DNA of 14,586 nucleotides from Candidatus Nomurabacteria bacterium (GTDB taxonomy: Bacteria > Patescibacteriota > Minisyncoccia > Phycocordibacterales > UBA9973). The translations under genes were made by a program, and so were the position numbers. This document shows, piece by piece, positions 1 to 5,364 of this stretch; within the stretch, counting starts at the first letter, position 1, and each line of letters begins with the position of its first letter. The stretch spans positions 1 to 14,586 of the forward strand of contig CALQZZ010000005.1 of the NCBI GenBank assembly GCA_943350065.1. Reading direction: 5' to 3'. A model generated the notes under the pieces. That model searched no databases and was not told where the DNA came from. It was given only the letters and a program-made list of their open reading frames with translations.

Positions 1-127
1 ATTTTTTGTATAAACTATCAGCATAAAATAACTGAATTTTTTTAATTTCATTTTTTATTTTTTCACCATGTTCTTCAATATTTTGAGCTTCAATTCTATT
101 GAATTGTTTTATATTATCGAATCCCAT
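1..127 (-). CDS. Unknown protein, N-terminal part only (runs off left edge)
   Basis: An ATG at 127-125 opens a minus-strand reading frame that continues to the window edge without a stop, giving 42 residues that begin MGFDNIKQFNRIEAQNIEEH. The visible part is rich in Lys, Glu, Ile and Asn and looks helical or coiled-coil. No family is recognisable from this fragment. It lies 33 bp downstream of tRNA-Phe on the same strand and could share its transcript. The start codon choice is only likely, because no strong ribosome binding site precedes it. Confidence 0.55.
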   Translation of the reverse strand, partial: MGFDNIKQFNRIEAQNIEEHGEKIKNEIKKIQLFYADSLYKK

Positions 128-160
128 AATAAATGAATTTTATAGTCTAATATAATCATC

Positions 161-236
161 TGGTGCCAAGACCCAGATTTGAACTGGGGACATCTCCCTC
201 TTCAGGGGAGCGCTCTACCAACTGAGCTATCTTGGC
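161..236 (-). tRNA. tRNA-Phe (GAA), CCA encoded
   Basis: The minus strand folds into a full cloverleaf: acceptor GCCAAGA/TCTTGGC, D stem GCTC/GAGC, anticodon stem CTCCC/GGGAG with loop CTGAAGA, and T stem CCCAG/CTGGG with loop TTCAAAT. The anticodon is GAA, reading Phe codons. The discriminator is A and the 3' CCA is in the DNA, unlike the other two tRNAs in the window. Degenerate copies of its 5' part lie just upstream (287-357). Confidence 0.96.
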
Positions 237-357
237 AATATATTTTATTTTTTAATATTACTATAATTTTGCTAATTTGCGTATGCCTACCAAAACAGCG
301 ATCTTAGCAATATTTTACTAACGGCGTTATCTATCAAAACAGCTATCTTGGCTTAAA
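215..357 (-). repeat. Degenerate copies of the tRNA-Phe 5' part
   Basis: The tRNA segment covering the acceptor 5' strand and D arm (plus-strand 215-236) recurs twice upstream of the tRNA, at about 287-308 and 331-352. Over 22 bp the first copy differs from the tRNA at 5 positions and the second at 4. The two copies differ from each other at only 3 and share AAAC where the tRNA has ACTG. An AT-rich flank similar to that beside the tRNA follows the first copy. Neither copy has an anticodon arm or T arm, so they are not functional tRNAs. Partial duplication or relics of integration at the tRNA would both fit. Confidence 0.6.
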
Positions 358-359
358 AA

Positions 360-617
360 CTAATATTTAAATTTATCGCTCAAACCTTTCAAACTATCAA
401 GCTGAGCTTGGGAAGATTTGAAAAGAGTAGCAGCTTTGTCTAAATACGGCTGTGTGTAAACATATGCACCATAAGAAATACCTATGATTATGACCCAGTA
501 AATAACACGCATCACAGATGCCCAACGTTGATTTCTTCTCATTGTACGAAGAATAGAATTATTATCCCTAGAAAGGGTTAAAGCTTCTTGCAACATTTGT
601 TTCTCTTCTGGATTCAT
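360..617 (-). CDS. Small single-pass membrane protein, unknown
   Basis: An 85-residue protein of unknown function. Residues 1-30 are polar and helical, with two Arg near the membrane boundary (MRRNQRW). Residues about 34-55 form one hydrophobic segment (VIYWVIIIGISYGAYV). The C-terminal 30 residues are again polar and helical and end in KFKY. There is no signal-peptide cleavage site and no catalytic motif. Small membrane proteins of this form are common in Patescibacteria, but this sequence does not match a family I can name. It ends in TAG and lies between the tRNA-Phe repeat region and tRNA-Arg, on the strand opposite to tRNA-Arg. Confidence 0.75.
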   Translation of the reverse strand: MNPEEKQMLQEALTLSRDNNSILRTMRRNQRWASVMRVIYWVIIIGISYGAYVYTQPYLDKAATLFKSSQAQLDSLKGLSDKFKY

Positions 618-674
618 AGATATATGATAGCAAAATATAGGAAAAAAGCCAATATTGTGCTAAATTAGCCTTAT

Positions 675-746
675 GCCCTCGTAGTTCAATGGATAGAACA
701 GTTCCGTCCTAAGGAATAGATGCACGTTCGATTCGTACCGAGGGCA
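675..746 (+). tRNA. tRNA-Arg (CCT)
   Basis: The cloverleaf reads acceptor GCCCTCG/CGAGGGC, D stem GTTC/GAAC, anticodon stem GTTCC/GGAAT with loop GTCCTAA, and T arm GCACG-TTCGATT-CGTAC. The anticodon is CCT, decoding AGG (Arg). The T stem has one C-A mismatch at its second pair; all other stems pair, with one G-T wobble at the top of the anticodon stem. No CCA is encoded; the discriminator A is followed by CAAA. It is one of few plus-strand genes here. Confidence 0.93.
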
Positions 747-755
747 CAAAAAATA

Positions 756-995
756 TTAAATACTAATTCCGAGCAATTCAGCTACTTTTGGCTTGTTAAA
801 ACCTACGACTAGGTCTTCCCCTATGATTATCACTGGCACACCCATTTGGCCACTTTTTTCAACGACCTCTTTCCTCTTTTCCATATCTGCAGCTACATCA
901 TATTCTGTATAAGCCACGTTATTTGCCTTAAAAAAGTCCTTTGCTAAATGACAAAAATGACATGTCGGTGTTGAATATATTGTTACGTTTTTCAT
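756..995 (-). CDS. Glutaredoxin-like thiol oxidoreductase
   Basis: A 79-residue single-domain glutaredoxin fold, the usual length for NrdH/Grx-type proteins. The redox motif is C12-H-F-C15 after the first beta strand (VTIYSTPT). The conserved cis-proline is P54 in GVPVIIIG, and the GF motif that lines the glutathione or substrate groove follows at G65-F66. Known family members reduce disulfides in the cytoplasm, including ribonucleotide reductase. The CHFC active site differs from the classical CPYC, so glutathione use is uncertain, and it may belong to the NrdH-like or YruB-like subgroup. It is the downstream neighbour of the ftsB-like gene with a gap of about 50 bp and could be cotranscribed with it. 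Confidence 0.9.
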   Translation of the reverse strand: MKNVTIYSTPTCHFCHLAKDFFKANNVAYTEYDVAADMEKRKEVVEKSGQMGVPVIIIGEDLVVGFNKPKVAELLGISI

Positions 996-1044
996 AAATT
1001 ATTTAAAATTAATTATTAAGACTTACATTATATCATAAAGTATT

Positions 1045-1422
1045 TTATTTAAACCACCCTTTTATTTTAGACAAAATAGTAGTATTTGCTTGAATATTTG
1101 GATCAGTTGTTTGGTCTTGATTATCTACTACCACGATCATCCCCTCACCCTCTTTCGCCAAACCGAATTTGTCACGAATCGTTTCTTCTACACCGCTCTG
1201 TGTATTTAGATTGTTTATATCTTTTGTCAGTCTATCTTTTTCTTGTTGTAATTGTGTTATTTTGTCTGCTGATATATTTTTATTTTTAATAATTTCTTTA
1301 TCTTTTCCAGCAAATCTTATGACATTCCAGCTGAAAAATATAATAAAAATAGCCAAAAAAATCAGACCAAGTTTGGAATGTATAATTCTACTAAAAATAT
1401 TTTGCTCTTGAAAATTCTTCAT
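1045..1422 (-). CDS. FtsB/DivIC-like septum formation protein
   Basis: A 125-residue bitopic membrane protein. A short cytoplasmic N-terminus is followed by one transmembrane segment (about 17-36, LGLIFLAIFIIFFSWNVIRF), then a coiled coil (about 40-75, with ITQLQQEKDRLTKDINNL). After it comes the typical FtsB/DivIC C-terminal block, EETIRDKFGLAKEGEGMIVV (about 79-98). In the family, this protein joins FtsL and FtsQ/DivIB at the division site and helps activate septal wall synthesis. A variable Asn/Gln/Thr-rich tail ends the protein. The start is the ATG at 1422, which lies only 19 bp from the divergent small ORF at 1442. No ftsL or ftsQ is adjacent. Confidence 0.87.
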   Translation of the reverse strand: MKNFQEQNIFSRIIHSKLGLIFLAIFIIFFSWNVIRFAGKDKEIIKNKNISADKITQLQQEKDRLTKDINNLNTQSGVEETIRDKFGLAKEGEGMIVVVDNQDQTTDPNIQANTTILSKIKGWFK

Positions 1423-1436
1423 AATTTGCTAATATA

Positions 1437-1464
1437 AGTATATGCTTTTACACAAGAAACACAA
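1437..1464 (-). promoter_or_regulatory. Possible promoter for ftsB-like gene
   Basis: On the minus strand TTGTGT (1464-1459) and TATACT (1442-1437) are separated by 16 bp, a fair sigma-70-type match. Transcription would start about 8 nt before the ftsB-like ATG, giving a nearly leaderless mRNA. It overlaps the coding sequence of the small plus-strand ORF. AT-rich sequence gives such matches by chance, so this is tentative. Confidence 0.3.
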
Positions 1465-1549
1465 AAAGAAAATACAAGTTATCTGGACAGTTTTATGCGT
1501 CTTTATAATCGTTAGTATGATCTTACTTTATACACCAATATTCCGTTAA
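1442..1549 (+). CDS. Small 35-residue membrane peptide
   Basis: An ATG at 1442 opens a 35-codon frame ending in TAA at 1547-1549. The peptide has a strongly basic start (MLLHKKHKKKIQ) and then one hydrophobic helix (VIWTVLCVFIIVSMILLYTP), the layout of a small N-in membrane peptide. Its stop codon is the outer end of a perfect 13-bp inverted repeat whose other end is the lepA stop codon, which supports a real convergent gene. Against it, there is no clear ribosome binding site and only 19 bp separate it from the divergent ftsB-like start. Function unknown. Confidence 0.5.
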   Translation: MLLHKKHKKKIQVIWTVLCVFIIVSMILLYTPIFR

Positions 1550-1573
1550 GATAGAGCTTAAAGCTCTATCTTA
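1547..1573 (+). terminator. Hairpin shared by the small ORF and lepA
   Basis: A perfect 13-bp inverted repeat (1547-1559 and 1561-1573) around a single central base. The 5' arm begins with the TAA of the plus-strand small ORF, and the 3' arm ends at the reverse complement of the lepA TAA. On the plus strand it is followed by ATTTT, so it resembles an intrinsic terminator for the small gene. The minus strand has no good T tract, so its effect on lepA is less clear. Confidence 0.6.
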
Positions 1574-3373
1574 ATTTTCCCCACTTCTCATCATCTTAAG
1601 AAAAACCTCTTGAGGTATATTTACGCGTCCACGCTCTTTCATCTTCTTTTTACCTTTCTTTTGTTTTTCTCGAAGTTTCATTTTACGAGTAATATCTCCT
1701 CCGTACATATGCTGGGTCACATCTTTCATAAAAGCTTGAGTAGTTTTTGAAGAAATAATTTTTCCCAATGCCTTACCTTGGATTTTTGTCGCAAACATTT
1801 GTCTAGGTAAAAGTTTGTGTAATTTTTCTACGGCTTCTTCAGCATCTTCTTGAACTCTTTTTCTAGATACAACTCGAGAGAAAGCTGGGATAATTTCTTC
1901 AGCTACAAGCAAGTCTAAACGAGTCACATTGGCTTCACGCATTTCAGCAATTTCATAGGAAATAGAAGCATAGCCAGAAGAGACAGATTTCAATTCATCA
2001 AAAAAGTTTCGCATCAATTCACGTAGTGGCATTTTGAGTGATATTGATGAGCGATTGTCTCCAAAACTTTCTGTCTCACCCACTTCTGCTTCATGCACAA
2101 AAAGCAATTGCATTATTGGACCGAGATAGATGGATGGAGTAATAATTTTTACAAAAACCCAAGGCTCAAAAACTTCTTTTATGTTTCCCTCTTCAGGAAA
2201 GAAATATGGTGAATATATTTTTTCTTTTTTACCATTATTTAAAGTCACTTCATAAGTAATAGATGGAGTAGTCACTACTAAGGCCAAATTAAATTCTCTT
2301 TTCAATCTTTCAATAACAATTTCCAAATGAAGCATACCAAGAAAACCACAACGAAAACCACGTCCGAGTGATCCAGAAGATTCTTCTTCATAAGAAAAAG
2401 AGGAATCCGAAAGACGAAGTTTGCCGAGGGCTGCTTTCAAATCGTTAAATTGATCTGCATCTTCAGGGAAAACTGAAGCCCAGACGACAGGGCGAGGTTG
2501 CATATATCCAGAAAGTTCTGGCAATGGATTTTTCAATAATGTAATAGTATCTCCGACGCTCGCAATACCAGGCTTTTTAATACCAGTCACAATATATCCT
2601 GTCTCACCTGCTTTTAAAAATTCACAAGGAGTTTCTTCTGGAGAAAATGTTCCAACTTCGAGTGAAGTAAATTTTTCTTTAGAAACAGAAAAAAGTAAAT
2701 TTTCATTTTTGGAAATTTTTCCATCAAGAACTCGCACATAAACAATCACACCCTTGTGATTTGAATATTTAAAATCAAAAATAAGTGCACGGCAACTAGT
2801 GGTGTCTATAAAAGTTTCGACTGGAGGTGGCACTCTTTTTATGACTTCATTCAATAGATTTTCCACACCTTCACCGGTGCGTCCTGACACTAAAAGAATT
2901 TCATCTGGATCACAATTCAATAGCTTTATAACTTCTTCTTTGACATCTTCTACACGAGATAATGGTGAGTCTATTTTTGAGAGGACGGGAATGATTTTAA
3001 GACCCCCTTCACGAGCCATAGCGAGCGTAGTGAGTGTTTGAGCCTGAACTCCCTGAGTTGAGTCAACGAGCAAAATAGACCCTTCTACGGCCTTTAAAGC
3101 ACGAGAAACCTCATATGAGAAATCGATATGCCCAGGGGTGTCAATAAGGTTTAAGACGTAATTTTCACCGCCAGATTTGAATTCCATACGCACTGGTTGC
3201 ATTTTAATAGTGATTCCTCTTTCACGTTCAAGCTCCATAGAATCAAGAACTTGGTCACGCATTTTACGAGTTTCAATAGTATGAGTTATTTCGAGCATTC
3301 TATCAGCCAAGGTAGATTTCCCGTGGTCAATATGAGCGATAATACTAAAATTTCTAATTTTCTTTAAATCCAT
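1571..3373 (-). CDS. lepA: Elongation factor 4 (LepA) GTPase
   Basis: A 600-residue protein, the normal EF4 length. The GTPase signatures are in order: G1 AHIDHGKST (13-21), switch I ERGITIK (51-57), G3 DTPGH (78-82), G4 SKID (132-135), and a G5-like SGR where SAK is usual. Domains II and III, an EF-G-like domain V and the EF4-specific C-terminal domain follow; the last ends in basic KKGKKKMKERGRVNIPQEVF. EF4 binds ribosomes and acts in translation fidelity, back-translocation or initiation under stress. G4 has Ser in place of the usual Asn (NKxD); the family tolerates some change here, but it is worth noting. The start ATG at 3373 gives the standard MDLKKIRNFSIIAHIDHGKS beginning. It is downstream of the DGR reverse transcriptase with a 51-bp gap. 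Confidence 0.98.
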   Translation of the reverse strand: MDLKKIRNFSIIAHIDHGKSTLADRMLEITHTIETRKMRDQVLDSMELERERGITIKMQPVRMEFKSGGENYVLNLIDTPGHIDFSYEVSRALKAVEGSILLVDSTQGVQAQTLTTLAMAREGGLKIIPVLSKIDSPLSRVEDVKEEVIKLLNCDPDEILLVSGRTGEGVENLLNEVIKRVPPPVETFIDTTSCRALIFDFKYSNHKGVIVYVRVLDGKISKNENLLFSVSKEKFTSLEVGTFSPEETPCEFLKAGETGYIVTGIKKPGIASVGDTITLLKNPLPELSGYMQPRPVVWASVFPEDADQFNDLKAALGKLRLSDSSFSYEEESSGSLGRGFRCGFLGMLHLEIVIERLKREFNLALVVTTPSITYEVTLNNGKKEKIYSPYFFPEEGNIKEVFEPWVFVKIITPSIYLGPIMQLLFVHEAEVGETESFGDNRSSISLKMPLRELMRNFFDELKSVSSGYASISYEIAEMREANVTRLDLLVAEEIIPAFSRVVSRKRVQEDAEEAVEKLHKLLPRQMFATKIQGKALGKIISSKTTQAFMKDVTQHMYGGDITRKMKLREKQKKGKKKMKERGRVNIPQEVFLKMMRSGEN

Positions 3374-3424
3374 AATATAAACTCTATCTTAGCAGAAAAA
3401 CAAAAAAAGCTCCATATTATTAAT

Positions 3425-4633
3425 TTACATCTCAGTTATAGCGTAGATACTATTTTGCAATTTAAAACTATTCCCATGACTAAGCATTCCTAAATACGAA
3501 GCCTTAGTATTTTCATTATTTTTTAAATTTCTAAGCATCCTTTTCTTTGTAGTATTTCTCAAAACCCTATGTGTAGGAAAATGCACCCAACCAAGAAAAT
3601 CCACCCCTGAATAAATAGTTTTAATAAAGACTTTGTCTGAATGCAGTTCCAGTTGCAAATTTTCTTTCAGAAAATTTGCAACTTCTGTTTGTATTATTTC
3701 CAAATACTTTTTATCCTGTGACAATATCACAAAATCATCAGCATACCGTATATAGTATTTCACTTTCAATCCTCTTTTCACATACTGATCGAATTCATTC
3801 ATATAAATATTTACCAAAAGCTGACTTGTTAAATTACCTAATGGTAATCCCTTCTCATTGTTAACATTCTCTGCTATCGCTGAGTTTGTTAACTTTTGTT
3901 TTTGTTTAAAGTGTTTAAAGTCGAACTTTGCACACTCACCAGTCTTTACTATCGCTATGAGTGGTGAGTTATTTACCCCATAGGCCTTGCCTATGGGGTT
4001 GGAAGAAAAACTATCTATGATATTTTCTAAAAGATTAAGCGTATCTATATCTTGTATATGTTTCGTCAAAATATTCTTTAAAATTTCATGGTCGATATTC
4101 GCGAAAAATTTTCTGATATCGCATTTTAAAACCCAACACGTTTTTGTATTGTTTTTACTGACTTTATTTATGAAACTTTCAAATCTATATATTGCTTTGT
4201 GTGTTCCCTTTCCTATGCGACAGGAATATGAATCGTAAATGAATTTCTTATCGAAATATGGATATAATATTCTATATATTGCATGGTGGCAAAGACGGTC
4301 TTTGACACTAGCTTTGTGTATATCTCTCGGTTTTGGGTCATTTATTTTAAATGCTTCGTAACTACTATGTTTATATGTTTTGTTTTTGAGATCTTCATGT
4401 AATTTAAAAATTTTTTGAGAAAGTTTTAATGAAAATTCTTGGACATCTTTTTTATTCTTTTTGTTTTTTATAAATTCCTGCCATGCCAAAAATAAATTCT
4501 CGATAGATATGATATCATTGTAACTATGAACAGCACCCCCCCCCGAACAACCAATACCACTTCGATTATCGATCATATCAAGCAAACTTTTAAATTGTGG
4601 CTCTTGATTAGTATTCATATTCCAAAAATTCAC
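3425..4633 (-). CDS. DGR reverse transcriptase
   Basis: A 402-residue reverse transcriptase. Conserved blocks in order are DIHKASVKDRLCHHAIYRIL (104-123), SYSCRIGKGTHKAI (135-148), palm motif A with D172 (KCDIRKFFANIDH), the DGR-type LPLGNLTSQ (263-271; group II introns have a Pro after this Ser), catalytic YADD (297-300), and FLGW (347-350). The SQ motif and the lack of a maturase domain fit a DGR RT, which copies the template RNA with errors at adenines. Residues about 212-260 are extra relative to the usual arrangement and contain a DNA hairpin. Residues 1-36 are atypical and include a GGG run from a G9 tract. The listed start is GTG; ATG at 4618 (residue 6) is equally plausible. The 5' end overlaps avd on the other strand by about 100 bp. 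Confidence 0.96.
   Translation of the reverse strand: MNFWNMNTNQEPQFKSLLDMIDNRSGIGCSGGGAVHSYNDIISIENLFLAWQEFIKNKKNKKDVQEFSLKLSQKIFKLHEDLKNKTYKHSSYEAFKINDPKPRDIHKASVKDRLCHHAIYRILYPYFDKKFIYDSYSCRIGKGTHKAIYRFESFINKVSKNNTKTCWVLKCDIRKFFANIDHEILKNILTKHIQDIDTLNLLENIIDSFSSNPIGKAYGVNNSPLIAIVKTGECAKFDFKHFKQKQKLTNSAIAENVNNEKGLPLGNLTSQLLVNIYMNEFDQYVKRGLKVKYYIRYADDFVILSQDKKYLEIIQTEVANFLKENLQLELHSDKVFIKTIYSGVDFLGWVHFPTHRVLRNTTKKRMLRNLKNNENTKASYLGMLSHGNSFKLQNSIYAITEM
3975..3999. repeat. Perfect hairpin inside the RT coding sequence
   Basis: An 11-bp perfect inverted repeat, ACCCCATAGGC and GCCTATGGGGT, with a 3-nt loop. It is clearly more GC-rich than the flanks and encodes NPIGKAYGV, at the start of the RT insertion. 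An in-frame palindromic element, an RNA structure in the DGR transcript, or chance are all possible. Confidence 0.7.
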
Positions 4634-4921
4634 CGCACCACTATCATATCACGCATTAATAATATTTTACTCGACATTATAGAAACATCTTACCATGCAT
4701 ATTATTCTAGTGGAACGACAAAACTAGAAAAATTAACATATATTATGACACGATTAGATAGTGCAAAATTTTTGATAACTATTTGCTGGGAAAATAAATT
4801 AATTCAAAATAAACAATATGAAGAAATTTCTACAAGATTAAATGACTTAGGTAAAATGCTATATGGCTGGAGAAAAGACGTTGAAAGAAAAATTGAACAA
4901 ATAAAAACTCCTACTAAATAA
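4526..4921 (+). CDS. avd: Avd-like DGR accessory protein
   Basis: A 131-residue all-helical protein matching the Avd / 23S-intervening-sequence four-helix-bundle family in layout. An N-terminal helix (IIDHIKQTFKLWLL) leads to an IPKIHR motif (families usually show FPKSQR), then a second helix (ISRINNILLDIIETSYHAYY). A third (KLEKLTYIMTRLDSAKFLIT) and fourth (YEEISTRLNDLGKMLYGW) end in the conserved Gly-Trp and a basic tail. In the Bordetella phage DGR, Avd is a basic pentamer that binds RT and template RNA and is needed for retrohoming. Here it is on the strand opposite to RT, TR and target, which is unusual. The only ATG is 4526; codons 4-7 cross a C9 tract and residues 1-13 are low-complexity, so the exact N-terminus is uncertain. 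Its stop is 19 bp from the TR. Confidence 0.85.
   Translation: MNSTPPRTTNTTSIIDHIKQTFKLWLLISIHIPKIHRTTIISRINNILLDIIETSYHAYYSSGTTKLEKLTYIMTRLDSAKFLITICWENKLIQNKQYEEISTRLNDLGKMLYGWRKDVERKIEQIKTPTK
4536..4544. repeat. C9/G9 homopolymer tract in the avd-RT overlap
   Basis: Nine consecutive C on the plus strand in an otherwise AT-rich region. In avd it covers the end of codon 4 to the first base of codon 7 (T-P-P-R). In the RT gene it covers the end of Ser30 and most of Gly31-33. A gain or loss of one base would shift both genes out of frame relative to their upstream starts. Tracts of this kind are classic slippage sites; they are also common sequencing error sites. Confidence 0.85.
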
Positions 4922-4940
4922 ATAATAGGAGAAAATATTG

Positions 4941-5058
4941 TGTTGCTGAGCGGAAGACCTACACGAGGACTATTCCACTTGTTCTGCTCGTTCACCTTGT
5001 TCACGTTCACATTGAGCTTGCCATTCGAATTCAAACCGAAGTTGAGCCTGCACGGAAC
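4941..5058 (-). repeat. DGR template repeat (TR)
   Basis: This 118-bp non-coding segment is the template for VR at 5382-5499 (fixed offset of 441 bp). Read on the minus strand it contains 33 adenines, of which 18 differ in VR; substitutions are 10 A-to-G, 5 A-to-T and 3 A-to-C. In the VR frame it carries 12 AAY/AAG codons (10 Asn, 2 Lys... plus one further Lys in the count of changed sites is described under VR), the codon design typical of DGR templates. The last 32 bp in the minus-strand direction (4972-4941) are identical to VR, including 6 adenines, and correspond to the initiation-of-homing region. Two more mismatches at template adenines (5059-5060) could extend the repeat to 120 bp. 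Confidence 0.97.
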
Positions 5059-5119
5059 TTGTAAAGAAAATCATCTGTACCACCATATCTTCATCATATT
5101 TCTATGTAGTCGATATTGT

Positions 5120-5149
5120 ATATTATTTGGAGAATTAGAATCTCACCAA
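5120..5149 (-). promoter_or_regulatory. Possible promoter for template RNA and RT
   Basis: On the minus strand TTGGTG (5149-5144) and TAATAT (5125-5120) are 18 bp apart, placing a start about 55 nt before the TR. A separate promoter is expected here because a terminator (5303-5350) closes the target transcript upstream. The match is moderate and the region AT-rich, so the exact site is tentative. Confidence 0.3.
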
Positions 5150-5242
5150 TTTTCTTTACCAACAAAAATTTTTATTTAAAAGAATTTTTACACCCTGTTA
5201 TGACAGTTCATGACCATCATAAAATCTCGTGACAAAAATTCT

Positions 5243-5259
5243 TGTATCGACTCGATACA
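5243..5259. repeat. 17-bp perfect palindrome with a nearby third arm
   Basis: TGTATCGA and TCGATACA form a perfect 8-bp inverted repeat around one central C. A third copy of CGATACA lies at 5282-5288, which could pair with the left arm instead and give an alternative fold. It is in the gap between the target terminator and the TR, 185 bp upstream of the TR on the minus strand. It could be an operator or a structured part of the DGR region. Confidence 0.6.
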
Positions 5260-5302
5260 GCACATGTCCATATCGAAAGTACGATACAAAATTAAGTATA
5301 TC

Positions 5303-5350
5303 AAAAAAAACCTTTGATCCAAGTGACATAGTGTCAAAGAATCAAAGGTT
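5303..5350 (-). terminator. Intrinsic terminator of the DGR target gene
   Basis: A perfect 10-bp stem (5341-5350 with 5309-5318) encloses a smaller TGACA/TGTCA stem. On the minus strand the stem runs into eight T (complement of A8 at 5303-5310). It lies 14 bp after the target stop codon. It would end the target mRNA before the TR and so separate VR and TR transcripts. Confidence 0.85.
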
Positions 5351-5364
5351 CAAAATAATAGGGG

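Noticed and set aside
3425..4633. Group II intron or retron reverse transcriptase
   Set aside because: There is no maturase or endonuclease domain, the motif is SQ and not SP, and a TR/VR pair with adenine-only differences is adjacent.
4804..5034. Minus-strand frame across the TR coding for an Asn-rich peptide
   Set aside because: It is simply the TR read in the VR frame (Asn from AAY codons) running into antisense avd. There is no start signal, and the non-coding template role explains it.
4940..5179. Plus-strand frame through the TR
   Set aside because: A shadow of the template strand; the same false frame appears over VR at 5381-5626, as expected for a repeat.
5188..5271. 27-codon minus-strand frame (MDMCCIESIQEF...) between terminator and TR
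   Set aside because: No ribosome binding site, odd composition, and overlap with the palindrome; most likely chance.
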